From Oscarella lobularis (taxonomy: Eukaryota; Porifera; Homoscleromorpha; Homosclerophorida; Oscarellidae): a DNA stretch of 64,000 nucleotides. A model generated the notes under the pieces. The model was given only the letters and a program-made list of their open reading frames with translations. It had not been told where the DNA came from and ran no database searches. Where the stretch lies: the NCBI RefSeq assembly GCF_947507565.1, contig NC_089178.1, forward strand, positions 1,550,001 to 1,614,000. The letters run 5' to 3'. The position numbers were made by a program, and so were the translations under genes. Below, piece by piece: positions 37,134-48,473 of the stretch (positions are counted from its first letter, which is position 1; each line of letters opens with the position of its first letter).

Positions 37134-38940
37134 GATCCCGATTTCTCCTGCAGAATATTCTCCAGAGACAGAAAAGGAATTTCCCAAGCTTCAGATAGTT
37201 CACTAAAACCCATACAGAGCCAAAGAGATGAATCATTAGACCGGGGGAGCATCAGGGAGCCTTGCGTCGCACTTCAGTCGGCCGTCGGCCGCTCATCCAG
37301 TGTGCCGATTCACAATCCTTTACGTTTTGCTCTCCCATGGACGTATGATATATTGATGACCATAGCCATAGTTAACGCTCAATCAAACGTAAAATGTCCG
37401 TTCCGCTCCAATGAATATATAACCAATAAAGGTAATCTCTGTCATGTATTAATTAATGCTGCAGATCCTTGGCGCAGTCATGTTTTGGCTAAGATATCGG
37501 AGCAATAAATAGACGTCTGAACGTCTAATAAGACCAGCAACAAAGGACAGTTTTTAGCCGGACCCGCCTCTCACTATGAAAAAAAAGGACAAGCTGTTCG
37601 AACTGGTCCTCTCACACGCTGCCTAAACAATTAATTCGACGATCAGATGTGATCGAAGTCGGCTTAGCAAGGAAGAAAGACGTTTAGATTGGATAACCTA
37701 ACGTGTACTTTACTCACCTGCCCCACAGGGCGCTCAGCTACGCGCCTGGCCGATTTCATGACCAAAAAACCTGTCAGTCCGGATATAAGGAAGGAGTTTG
37801 TACCCTGTCGACATCTATGCAGTCTGTCGCAACTGTACGCAACGCTACGCGTCACGTGAAAATAAAATGGCGGAACACATTTTAGAAAAGAGGCGTTCTT
37901 TCTGTGATCGCATTCTGGCATTGCCTTTTAGTAGCAGCGCTGACTACCGTACTGAGCAGAAAGTCGCTCGCAATACAGTGTGTAGTAGAAAAGCGTAGAC
38001 CATCTCAGTCGCAAGATAAGAAATAGAGCACCTCTATCAAACCAACGTCTTTTCGTCATTGCAACACGGTCAGAAGAAAGGCATGCTAAAAATCATTCTA
38101 GGATGAAACGTTGGACGAGCGGGCCTCTTTTCTCCGTTTTGAATGTCCAAGTGCACACACCCTCACAAAATTTAAATTATTATTAATCCGTTATAAATTC
38201 TTCAAATACTCAGCCCGTCAAACGTGTACGGCTCACAAAGGCAAACGTTCACAAAGCGCAAACTGAATTGGACCTGTGCAAATGAATGGCTTTGCTTTGA
38301 AGATTCCTATCAGTTGGTCGGTGGACTCACGGCTATGCACAGGAACATGGGAACTTTTCCTTTCCTACGTGGCTGGTGTACTAAGACTGACTTTCTCTGT
38401 GACTGTTCACTGAATCCGACCACGTTAAAGGCAATATTATTCTAGCAGCAAAGAAAATCGGGCAAGGTAACGAAGAGATCGCATACGCTAGCGTGCTCTA
38501 AGACTACTTCAAGAATCTTGACAGACGAATAGAGCACTTTCACAATCTCAGATACCTGTTCAGACGTGATATCAGAAGTTTGGAAAACTTTGCGTCCCAC
38601 GTGCTTGGCTGACAAGACAGTTCAAACCCTTGACGTCGGAGAATCCACTGTATATAGCTAATGCGACTTCTTTTTCTCGCGTCAAGTGAACGTCTTTCCA
38701 ATAGAAAAACCCGAGGCACTTGTTCTAAAACCCAATGAGGATTCTACGCCACTGAAATCGTGCCAGTTTCATTGTCAGGATACACAGAGGTATGCGTTTA
38801 TTCTTTGAATAAAACAATATTTTGATTTCTCTTCCACCCATTTCGTCGCATCCACAGACACACCGACACACCAAAATCATATCGCTTCATGAATTGCTAA
38901 CTAACCAAAAAGAATTGATCGCATTCATTCGTAAAGTCTA

Positions 38941-39015
38941 ATAGAAAATAAATAAATATATAAATAAATATATAAATAAATAATATATATGTAAATATAT
39001 GTATATATATATATG
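38941..39015. repeat. AT-rich (AAATAAAT/ATAT)n low-complexity tract
   Basis: About 75 bp composed of AAATAAATATAT-type units ending in (TA)n. Simple-sequence DNA in the gene-poor interval. Confidence 0.9.
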
Positions 39016-39076
39016 CTAGCACTAAACAGTGATTTTCGCAGGAAACTACCTCCTTCAGATCAAAGGCTGAATATAA

Positions 39077-39265
39077 ATGGATTCAAAGTTGAGCTGCAGC
39101 CACGATCGTCAAAGCGAGGTCACCGATGAAGATTTTTTGTCGCTTTTGGCAAGGGCGCCGAGCTTCGTGGTCGCAAAGTTAAAGTTTGATCATCTCGGAA
39201 GACCTGCGTTCGTCTCGTCCAACTCTTTTTTAGGAGACTTGGCATCTCGTCATCCTATTGGCTGA
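39077..39265 (+). CDS. Hypothetical 62-residue protein
   Basis: Begins with ATG and ends TGA. The sequence (MDSKLSCSHDRQSEVTDEDF, then LSLLARAPSFVVAKLKFDHL) is more GC-rich than its surroundings and looks exon-like in a genome whose exons are GC-richer than introns. No family recognised and no splice partners found. Confidence 0.28.
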   Translation: MDSKLSCSHDRQSEVTDEDFLSLLARAPSFVVAKLKFDHLGRPAFVSSNSFLGDLASRHPIG

Positions 39266-39540
39266 GGAAGGTATGAGAGCAAGACAAAAAGAATTGCCCG
39301 GATCATCAGATTCTCCGCGCTTTCGTTGACTGCACCGTAGCAAGTCGATGTAGCCCACCATTTCTTATTCTTTTACAGATTTAGGATGTCAATTTCGCCA
39401 TTACATGTAACTTGCCGTGGTTTTTTGTTGAGAACGGGGAATTTGTGGAGACGTCTATAGGCTGTTACGTACCAGGCAGAGTGTGACATGTAAAACAGAA
39501 CAGAAACAACAGAACAAAAGACAATGAACACATCAAACAT

Positions 39541-39578
39541 GACGCACGGGGCGATACATGACGCACGGGGCGATACAT
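39541..39578. repeat. Perfect 19-bp tandem duplication
   Basis: GACGCACGGGGCGATACAT occurs twice without spacer (39541-39559, 39560-39578). A small recent duplication or replication slip; no function implied. Confidence 0.95.
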
Positions 39579-41160
39579 GACAATCGTCTTGAGTCTCGTT
39601 TTTATTGATCATGCATTTTTAAATCTTTTTTTATCTCTGCCAGAGGTTTTTCGTCTTTGGCTTTTTCAGCGTCTTCGCCTGTCTGAAGACAGATTATCAA
39701 TTCCATTGCAAAGTAAGGTAGTTTCGAAGACCAACTTCATCGCTGTCAACATCATCCAGATACGCTTGTCTCGGATCATCAATCGCGCAGCCTACGAAAA
39801 CGTGCGTTTCCGTGGCTGAACTGTTTAGTGGTAAATAACTGCACCGTCATCAGCGCGGTTCGCATCATTTTGCTTGTCTATCGTGCCAACGTTGTCCTCA
39901 GCTGGCGTGTCTTCAGCTGGTTTCTCAGCCATGCGGTCCGAATTTCCCGTATCATTTACTCTTCTTTCTGGTTTAGCCGCACAGGATCTCGTTCAAATAG
40001 ACGAAGCAGAATGTGGCGTGTGACTGAAGACAGTCGATCTATCCAATACTGGCATCAGAAAAGCGTCCCGGCCTATAGTAACCCCGGAAACGTTTCAGTG
40101 ACACTTGCAAGAAAAAAATCAGACCGCTAACCGACTCCAATTATACAAAACGTTCAAACAGTAAGTCCATACAGATACCACATAGACCAGGAAATCCCAT
40201 TCAATGCATACAAAGAGACAATAGTTGTTTTCTCTTCCATGGCTTCAAGAAATAATCTAATACTGTGAACTGGAAACAAGTTATTACAAAGCCCGTCATT
40301 CAACATTCACTCACAATGATAAGCCATATAAATAGTAGTAGACTGCTTGGGATGCCAACTTGAGATACACACCAATTCTTCTTTTAGAAATAGTTCTTGA
40401 AAAATGTCCTCCAATGAAGCAATAATCAGTCAATCGTTCGCCAAGTGACGGTCGTTGGATATCATCTTGACTTGAACTTGATATTTTTTTGTCCCAGAGA
40501 CACACTACAGGATAAGGTTATGCATAGACCAATGCAAAACAACACTTTCGTCTGAACCGTTTTAAGACTGGCATCCATAATTCATCCAGAATTCATCCAG
40601 AATTCGAGGAGCGTCTGGGCAACGGAGGATACTGTAGCCTGGTCTTTAGGCAACAACTACGACGATAGTGTGAAAGGAAATACGTAAGAAATTATCCTAG
40701 CTATAAAGCAAAGGGAACGATTTTAGATGAAGACAATTTCGCTATGCGCAGATCGAGCTCGTGGGAAACAGACGAATGCCGGCGAAAGGAAGGCTCAAAG
40801 GAGACTCACTCGATCGCTTGTTGGTTTCGAAATGGGATCAAGTCAGAACTCACAAGGCCACACCGTACGCGAAAATGTCTCTCCGGACAGAGAGCAGATG
40901 CAAATGCCCGTATTTAAATTTCCACGTGGCATCTTAATTTTTTGCATGCGTTGTATGCTAATAATGTATGCATACGCAAATCGTAGCATTAAATTAAACG
41001 AGCGAAGCGCAGGCAAAGAGAGAACGATTTTCAGTGAGAATGAGTAGTGGACAAGCAAGAGCGTGAGTGAGTGAGTGACCGGTCAGGTGATAATTCTTAG
41101 TCGACCTAATTTTTCACGTCATACACGCAAGAAAGACAAAATCGATACAAACAAACGCAA

Positions 41161-41480
41161 TCAGCATCCCATCCCTGTCTTAAATGGTTCCTGGTTGACG
41201 CTCTCTCTTCGTTCTCCTCTTCGCTTGGCCGTTTCCCTAAAGGTTCTCGCTAAACCCACATACTCTACTACTTGTGCTAAAAAAGTGACAACCTTTGGCG
41301 GTGGCGAAGGATTGAGATATTCTTCTCTTACATCGCGCTCAGCTGCGAGACAAAATGCATCAATAAGGAAGCAGTGAAAGTTACTCTCTGCGCGACGACA
41401 CCGTCTAGCTCTTGCTCAGGAACGGCTTCGCTCTGGGAGCCAAGCTCTTGCTTTAACGCATCCGTCTGCTTTGACTCCAT
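41161..41480 (-). CDS. Hypothetical 90-residue protein, two exons
   Basis: Exon 1 41385-41480 opens MESKQTDALKQELGSQSEAV and ends QELDGVVAQR. A 47-bp GT..AG intron follows, then exon 2 41161-41337 (RDVREEYLNPSPPPKVVTFL, AQVVEYVGLARTFRETAKRR, GERRESVNQEPFKTGMGC). Frame, splice sites and composition agree, so I believe it is a real gene. The acidic/Gln-rich N-terminus, Pro-rich hinge and basic amphipathic C-terminus do not match a family I can name. An in-frame ATG at 41510 would extend it by 10 residues. Confidence 0.5.
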
Positions 41481-42542
41481 CTTGTCTTCGCTCGGCTGGC
41501 CAATCCACATGTGGCAGCCAACTAGGTAGAATGCGCATGCTCTTCAAGTGATAATGCAAAAGGTCAGTTCTATGCCACGCCAACGTGATATGCAAAGTAT
41601 GCAATCCATTTCAAAATGAAAGATTCCTGATCATCTTCCGAGGTTGGAGGATATTTCTCTCACAAGGAAAGACAGCAACAAGGCAACTACAACAAACTCC
41701 TCTAATCCAGAATTGCAAGCCCCTCCTCCTTTCACACAAAAAATACAAAATCTGTCTAGGTTATGTAATGTGTAAAAATAATACAGTACCAGTATAAAAT
41801 ATAAATGCCACGCCCACGCAAACAAGGTAAAGGTTATGGCGGTCAGCGAGAGGGCGTTCGGTGACAACTGACCAGGGCCGAGATTCTACTTTTGTCAGAT
41901 TGGAAGCTCAAGTGATGGGCGAGAGCGAGAAGCGAGCGCACTCTTCGCTGACACACGGTGATCCGTAGCGGCAGGGCAACAGTAAACGACGAGAATTTGA
42001 GTGCTTGATCAACTAATTTTTTCGTCGCGCCGACGTCGTCATTAGACGGGTCCAAAGAACGCAAAAGAAAAAATCGTTGCACGTGGAGAGGAGAGCATGC
42101 TCGTCTCCAAACGGTCACATGATAGCACGATGACGTCAGATGCCCTACGCTACCAGAGCCCTATAATAAGACCACGGATTGTAGAGACAATCCGTGAGAC
42201 GCTACTAGTGTTTGCTTCAGCTGACAGGGACTAATGCTTTACAGTAGCTTTAATTTATTCTTATTATTGGTGTACATCCATCTACTTGGCATATGATGCG
42301 TCAATAACTGAGTCTGTGGCTTGCTAATTGCTGTGATTGCCGCGATCTTCAGCCAAATTAATTCATATATTTTCACTTGAACCAGTGTAAAAGAAAAACG
42401 AAATCTGCCATAAAGATGAGTGGTATCAACGGCAAATCCAATTGCAACCACTTTGACTATCATCGGCACTTGAAAGAAAATCACCCACTGTACAGCCAGC
42501 AAGGGACGACAGCAATGAATGGTTACAAACCAAGGAATCAAT
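41481..42542. other. Intergenic region with a foldback-family footprint
   Basis: No gene is convincing. A minus-strand frame at 41843-42118 lacks an ATG and a recognisable motif. The hairpin at 42173-42196 is described separately. The right end should be the 3'UTR of the small minus-strand gene that stops at 42543. Confidence 0.45.
42173..42196. repeat. Perfect 10-bp hairpin resembling the foldback element ends
   Basis: CACGGATTGT, loop AGAG, ACAATCCGTG. With its left flank it reads AAGACCACGGATTGTAGAG, matching the outer end of the 835-bp foldback element (TAGACCACGGATCTTAGAG) at nearly every base. It may be an excision footprint or an extreme internal deletion of that family. Confidence 0.55.
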
Positions 42543-42829
42543 TTACTGACAGAAATCCCTCTTCAAATACTTCGGATGCAAAGAGGACAGTCCCATTCGT
42601 AGCACTTCGCCTGCCGTCATCATTTCAGTGTCGGTCCAATAGTCAAGATACGGTCTATGCCTTCTCCAAGTCGGCATGTGAGTAAAAAATAGCTTGTTTG
42701 GACCTCGTACCTCAAATGAAATTGATCTCGATACTAAGCTATGCGCGACCATAGTTTTCTTCGATTGATCGGACGTCCGATCAGCGACGGAAAGATGTGC
42801 GATGAAAATCTGCCCCTGCGCAGCCGCAT
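42543..42829 (-). CDS. Hypothetical basic 65-residue protein, two exons
   Basis: Exon 1 42750-42829 (MRLRRGRFSSHIFPSLIGRP, then INRRKLW) is joined across an 89-bp GT..AG intron to exon 2 42543-42660 (HRPYLDYWTDTEMMTAGEVL, RMGLSSLHPKYLKRDFCQ). The junction codon TG|G gives Trp and keeps frame. The Arg-rich, Ser-containing N-terminus with few acids could be a mitochondrial presequence, and the small basic body would suit a mitochondrial ribosomal or respiratory accessory protein, but I cannot name a family. It diverges from WDR24 across 133 bp. Confidence 0.45.
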
Positions 42830-42962
42830 TTGACGAACTGAGAAGAAAGAGATGTCTGATGGCGACGTCATTTACGACAGCTGTAGATTTCCCAGATTCC
42901 TCCGTGTAAGCGTGCGCTAGCGACTTCCGTTTTTATTTCAACTCCCTGCAGCAAGAGTTGCA
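42830..42962. promoter_or_regulatory. Probable bidirectional promoter, small protein / WDR24
   Basis: 133 bp between divergent start codons. No recognisable core-promoter motif. Role inferred from arrangement. Confidence 0.4.
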
Positions 42963-45900
42963 ATGTCGGGAACACGAAATTACTCGCGAATGCAGTCGGG
43001 AAGCGTTTTTAGCGGCCGCCGAATGCCTGAAAGAGGTGAGAGCATAGCTCAAAATTCCGCCAGTGCGACGAGAGCCAATGTTGGAGCAGGTTTGGTCCCG
43101 GCACGAACATTCAGCCTCGACATAGCGTCTCCAATCAACGCTCTGAGCAAGAACAAAGACGGTTCGATGATCGTCGTTGCAGGCCGGACAGGTTTAGCTT
43201 TTGCATTGGCGAGTTTTTCACGTGATATTCCCCGCCCAGTTTTCAAGACACTGAAATTGTGCGAAGACAAATTCGAAGAGCTGCTGAATCTGCGGGTGGG
43301 AAGAATGAATTTGACATTCAGTAGCACGGACGTCCAGTGGCATCCATTAGACGGTCAGTACTATAATTTCTATTTATTTATTTATTTATTTATTTATTTT
43401 GTACGCATGCAGTTTTCTTGTTTTCTCTCTTGGCATGAGATGTACTTTAATCAAACTTTATTATAGCTAATCTAATTGCTACATCAGCAACGAACGGAGC
43501 TGTAGTCCTATGGAACTTGGGAAAACTGTCCAAGTCGAAGCAGCGTGAGCATGTGGTTAAAATGAAGCAGATGAGCGCATTATATCGTTCTTAGTGCTCG
43601 TCTATAATGATCACAAGCGTACGACACACAAGGTCGCGTTTCCGCCCGACGGTTCCTATCTTCTTAGCGGCTCTCAAGACGGATCTGTCAAGTTATTTGT
43701 AAGTGTATAAGCGTACAATAGAAAGGAAAAAAATTAGAACGGGTTTTCTTTTTGCAGGATATCCGAGTCAATCAAAAAGAATGTCAGATGACATTCAATT
43801 GCGGCTCAGATAGTATCAGAGACGTCCAGGTAAGAAGAGGATAATATAAGTCAAGTACGGCGTGAAATTGACGTACCGTATGTACAGGTAAATCCAATGC
43901 CGCCACATTATTTCGCCACTGCAGGCGAGAATGGTATGATTAAGGTGAGTAACTAACTATCTTCTCGTACGTCTACCAGTAGCAATGTCCTGTGCTAATC
44001 TCTTTCTCTCAGACATGGGATAAGAGAAATCCTTCGTATCAAGTAAGGGGAATACAGTGTCACAATGGTCCGGCGTTTGCCTGCCACTGGCATCCCGAAG
44101 AGTGCCGATACTTGGCTACAGCGGGACGCGATAAGATGATAAAGGTGAATCGCTTCTGTCCGACGCGTTCACGTACCCTTACGCATTTTTTTCTTTTGTC
44201 ACAGATTTGGGACATGCAGGAGTCGTCGAGGCAAATGTTCTCCATTCAAACCATCGCTTCGGTCGCACGCATCAAGTGGCGACCCAAGCATAAGTGGCAC
44301 ATTGGAAGGTACTGGAAAAAGAAAACGAGGAAATCGATTTTGTAACTCCTCTTCTAGCTGTTCCCTACTCGTCGAGAACAGCATTAACGTGTGGGACGTC
44401 AATCGTCGTTACATACCGTATGCGACATTCACAGAGCACAAAGACGTCACGACAAGTGAGGGAGTCCCACAAGAAAGAGAACGGAACGACTATAACCGCC
44501 TGCCTTTTTTCTCCATTTGATCCAGGTTTTGAGTGGCTGAACGAAAACGTCGTTTTGTCCGGCTCCAAAGACGGCACCTTGATTCAACACGCGTTCAAGG
44601 ACGCTGAACGTCCGGCCGACACGCTGCCTCCCGTCGGAATGGCATTAAACATTCGCGGCGACATAACGTACGCGTCGTGCGACTCCTTGATGATGACGAC
44701 AGCCGCAACAACAGCGTCGAATTCAATGCAAGGAGAACAAAAAAAAAAGAAAACAATTTCTTAAACGTACGATCTGCACCTTTTTTCAGATTTTCGCCGC
44801 CTGGCGCAGCAGTGGTGAGAGGAGGCGGAGCAGCGTTCTTCAAAAAGCAGCCGGAGAATCGGCCCGTCGATAAATTTCAATCGGTTCGCAGCACGGTCTT
44901 GCAGTTCAAATGTCCACCGAAGATATTCGACGTAATTGCGACGACGAGACGATTTCCTTCTTAGCGCTATGTTCTCTGTCTATTTCTCTCTCTCAGTTCA
45001 CCGAAGAAGTCTTTCGGCACTTGGCCAAATCCTACTGGATTCACGGACATTCCTTGGAAGAGATATGCGATCACAATGCCTCTGTACACACTCATTGCCT
45101 GTGGCGGTCTTATCGTTCCCTAAACCAACTCATTTATTAATTATTCAGAAAGCTATGGAGATTCAACGCTTTCACATAGCCAAAACATGGGCTATTCTCA
45201 AGCGGCTCTACGCACCGGAGACGAGTTCCGTTCTTGGCGCCTTCGGCGGTGGCGGCGGCGGCGGCACAACTGCTCGTCTGCAACCGCTGCCACTAGACGA
45301 CGCGACGAGCGTTGGGGGAAACCTCAGTACTCACGGATCCAAGTTGTTGGAACGTCGATCGTCGGTTGACGCAATGTCGAAAAAAACAGCGGAAATGCTG
45401 ACAGTGTCGACGGAACAAGAGTACACGGGTGAACGTTAAATATAGTCTTTGAATATTCCTCCGAGATTGCGCTATTTCTAGACGACGACGACGACGAAGA
45501 AGATGACGAAGACATGCACGGTGATCGCGACGACGACGACGACGTCGACGACGACGATGAAAGCGGTACCGAAAGCGACGGCGTGAAACAACTCCAAAAT
45601 ATTGCAAGCGGAGGTTTGTTGAATAGTTGATGAAGTAGACTTAACGCAATTGTTTTCTTCATCTAGCTGACTTCAAATTTGATGACGATGAATATGAAAT
45701 AGATTCCGAAGCTGGATCCGCTTCTGCTCGAAGCGGAGCGGCGCGCGGCGGCCGCGGCAGCACTTCAACTCAAACTTGGGGCCAATTGCCAAGCGTAGCG
45801 TTCCTTTACGCCGTTTCTGAACAACTCGTTAATTAAATTGTTTCTGTAGGAAGCGTTTGAACCGAGGCACGAATTGCAGAGCAGGTAAATCTAATTGATC

Positions 45901-46904
45901 GACTTCTTTTTTGTCCGTCTCCTCTCTCCTTTGACCCTTTTCCTCTCTCCTCCAAGTTCGCCATCTTCGGACAGCGGAAAAGAGGAGGCGCCGGATCAAT
46001 TCCTTGCCCATTCCGGCACCGAGCATCCGACGGGCGGAAGTGCCGACAGACGGGCGACGTCGACTCGCTTGATTCCTCCCGTCAAGGATGCCAAAGTAAA
46101 CACACGCACACACCATCGACTTCCCCTCGGTCTCGTACGAGTTTTTATACGGATACGTCTTTTCCTTTCCTTCCCAAGCCTCGCCCTCGTCCTCCATGGA
46201 ATCACACCCCCATCGTTGTCAAGATGTTACATCATTTTGCTAATCAGGTTTTTTGTTTACACGCGATGGGGCGGAAGCGTCGTAATGTTTTGAAACGGCG
46301 GGGTTTCAGGGTGACGTGCAGATGAGCGTGTCCATCATTCTCGCACTAGGCAACAAACTTGAAACGGGGGCAGTTGATGAGTTAATTTTGGAACAGTGGT
46401 TTCTCTCTTACGTTGGTATATACTTGCCTCTTGCTTTTTCGTTTCCTTCTCTATATGTTTTAGAACTTCTCCAACGATTTCAAATGTGTTCAAAAGCGGC
46501 TTTAGTCATTAAGCTCTGCAGGTTGCAAAGCGTGAATAATCTCAATTTGGTGAGCAAAGAAGAGAAGGGAGAGAATGCTTCTGAAATTTTTTTTGTTTGC
46601 AGGATTCCACGCTGATTCCTTCGAACTGCAATGCATGTCGAAAACCGTTAACAAAGACCGGATGGTTTTGCGATCGTTGTCTCTCTTTGACAAACTCTTG
46701 CTCACTCTGGTACAGATTCCTTATTCAGTTGACTTGACAAAATTAGTCTCGATTTCCTGTTTTTCTAGCCACACAACGGTCAAAGGTCTGTACGTCTGGT
46801 GCCAGGGTTGCGGTCACGGCGGTCATTTGGCTCACATGCGCGCATGGTTCGCACAGTGCGCCTTTTGCCCGACTGGCTGCGGGCACAGATGCGAATGCGC
46901 ATAA
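42963..46904 (+). CDS. WDR24: WDR24-like GATOR2 subunit
   Basis: WD40 protein with a C-terminal RING-like zinc finger, part of GATOR2, which activates mTORC1 by opposing GATOR1 at the lysosome (established). ATG 42963 (MSGTRNYSRMQSGSVFSGRR) leads to blade sequence DASPINALS-type, LNLRVGRMNLTFSSTDVQWH, then exons ATSATNGAVVLWNLGK, HKVAFPPDGSYLLSGSQDGS, CSDSIRDVQVNPMPPHYFAT, QCHNGPAFACHWHPEECRYL, IASVARIKWRPKHKWHI, NVVLSGSKDGTLIQHAFKD. A Gly-rich and very acidic (Asp/Glu run near 45480-45560) linker follows. The end has HTTVKGLYVWCQGCGHGGHL and CPTGCGHRCECA with paired Cys/His ligands. More than ten introns, most 40-100 bp. AATAAA lies 107 bp after the stop. Confidence 0.9.
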
Positions 46905-47010
46905 ACGCTTGAGAATCTCTTCGTTTTTCGTTGCTCTCTAGCACGCTTGCGCGTGCTTCTTTTGTACATATGAAGAATCGGTGATATTCAACGCGAATCT
47001 TGGGTTGGAA

Positions 47011-47016
47011 ATAAAT
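47011..47016 (+). terminator. Poly(A) signal AATAAA of WDR24
   Basis: Canonical hexamer 107 bp downstream of the WDR24 stop codon, followed by a T-rich stretch. Assigned by position. Confidence 0.55.
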
Positions 47017-47329
47017 TTTGTCTTTTCTCCTCAATTCGCGCTTCGGGCATGATTCAGACACAGGAAGCCGCAGTACTAGAGGAAATGCAGGCTGATTCAA
47101 TTTCTCTCCTAAAACAAAAACGGGGATGGTGCTTAGACAGTCCATAATCTAAGCACAATTCCCGCACGTCACGGACGCTACTTTTATCAGGAATCCTTAC
47201 CTGGCAGGAAGAAATGTGGAATCCCTTGAAGATGGCTATTTTGATAGTCTGCGACTGCCTCCCCTATATAATTACGAGGCCTGTTGAACCCTCGTCATTA
47301 CGCACCAAGCCTGACTGAGAAATAAGACA

Positions 47330-48173
47330 ATGTGTGAGCAGCGAAGCAATCTGAAGCGACCATCCACTTCTTCATCGGTCACTAAGGAACAATCGAACAG
47401 TAAATAGAGAGTACTGTGCGAGGGCTTTATACACTTCACTGATACGTACCACAGGCAAACGATCCCGAACGCGAACAATTCTCAGCGACGAACAGCTCCT
47501 CGAGCTCGAAAGCATCTTCGAGCTCACAACGTATCCAGCGCGAGAAGTGCGCGAAGCTCTGAGTGCAAAATTGAAACTGCCACAAAGAAAGATACAGGTA
47601 AAGCAAAAAGAGAGAGAGAAGGCGCGCAGCACCTCTAGCTGAAAGTCTCCCTTTTCCAAGGTCTGGTTTCAAAATCGTCGAGCCAAGATCAAACGAGAAA
47701 ACTACTATGAGACCCGTAAGGTGGAGCTACAACGCAAACTGGGGTTGCTGGGTGGATCGCCATATCCGCCTCAGTCCTTCCACTCCCTGCCCTCCAGCGG
47801 GATGAGCGCCCACTGCAGCAGCGAAGCCCCAATTGCAGCCTTACCGAGAGAGCGATCAAGCTGCGAATTCACGTCCGTTCCATCAACGCATTATGGCCAT
47901 CAGTCTTGGCATTGTTCCCCTCCTCCTCCTCCGCCTTTGCCTCCTCCTCCGCCTCCTCCTCCGCCTCCTCCTCGTCCTCCGCCACAACCGTCCAATGCCT
48001 TTAGTACGGCGTTGTGGCCTAGTTCGCCATCTTTGGAAAGACAACAGCAGATGCCGCAAACGTCTTCCGTCCGATATGAATATCGACTTGCGCCGACGTT
48101 CTCTTTGCCCCACAATCAGCCTGATTTCTGGTGTACCCAGCAAACGTCGACGAGGGGCTCTCCGTTCGTCTAA
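47330..48173 (+). CDS. PRD-like (Q50) homeobox transcription factor
   Basis: Three exons (47330-47399, 47455-47597, 47661-48173), 241 residues. A short N-terminus (MCEQRSNLKRPSTSSSVTKE) is followed directly by the homeodomain: SRTRTILSDEQLLELESIFE, LTTYPAREVREALSAKLKLP, QRKIQVWFQNRRAKIKRE (about residues 25-85). Residue 50 of the domain is Gln. The second intron falls between positions 46 and 47, the site typical of PRD-class genes (established). The C-terminal part has SSGMSAHCSS, an uninterrupted polyproline tract from a (CCT)n run at about 47915-47985, and no octapeptide or OAR motif that I can see. Sequence-specific DNA binding is expected; targets unknown. Exact orthology (Hesx/Sebox/Otp-like) not resolved. 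Confidence 0.83.
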
Positions 48174-48473
48174 GCCTCGACCAAACTTCGAAAACGACGC
48201 TTTTTACAAGTAAGCGCACGCTAACAACGTGCTGATATTCCCGCGCTGATTTGCCCCTGGATAATTATTTTGTACAAAAAAAGACAGATGGATCAAACTT
48301 TTGAGACATATCTTTTTACCAAAAGATCTGATTTAATAAGAAATGAACTACGTACCGCTACATTGGCTAGCATTCAAAAAAAACTGTCCCGTGGCACAAC
48401 GCGGCTATTTATCTGTACACAACTAATGCAGCAATTTTTCCCGTCAATTGCGCTAAATTTGAAAGCGAGTCCG
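48174..48473. other. Convergent 3' region, homeobox gene / RAPGEF1
   Basis: 300 bp between opposing stop codons, AT-rich, expected to hold both 3'UTRs. A plus-strand frame through it lacks any recognisable motif. Confidence 0.5.

Larger units (their letters stand above)
36335..41160. other. Gene-poor interval, about 4.8 kb
   Basis: No conserved gene recognised. It contains scattered small ORFs; the two most exon-like are listed separately. A possible minus-strand exon at about 37721-37921 ends in a good donor (GGGGCAG|GTGAGT) and an acceptor at about 37625 keeps frame, but the peptide is unfamiliar. On the minus strand at 39825-39932 a 35-codon acidic ORF (MAEKPAEDTPAEDNVGTIDK...) lies near further acidic segments, possibly a decayed gene. 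AT-rich low complexity occurs at 38941-39015. Confidence 0.5.

Noticed and set aside
41843-42118. Minus-strand 91-codon ORF
   Set aside because: No ATG at its start, no motif, Arg/Ser-rich low-information sequence; not supported.
45293-45662. Minus-strand Arg/Ser-repeat ORFs opposite WDR24
   Set aside because: Antisense of the GAC/GAA acidic run; no independent evidence.
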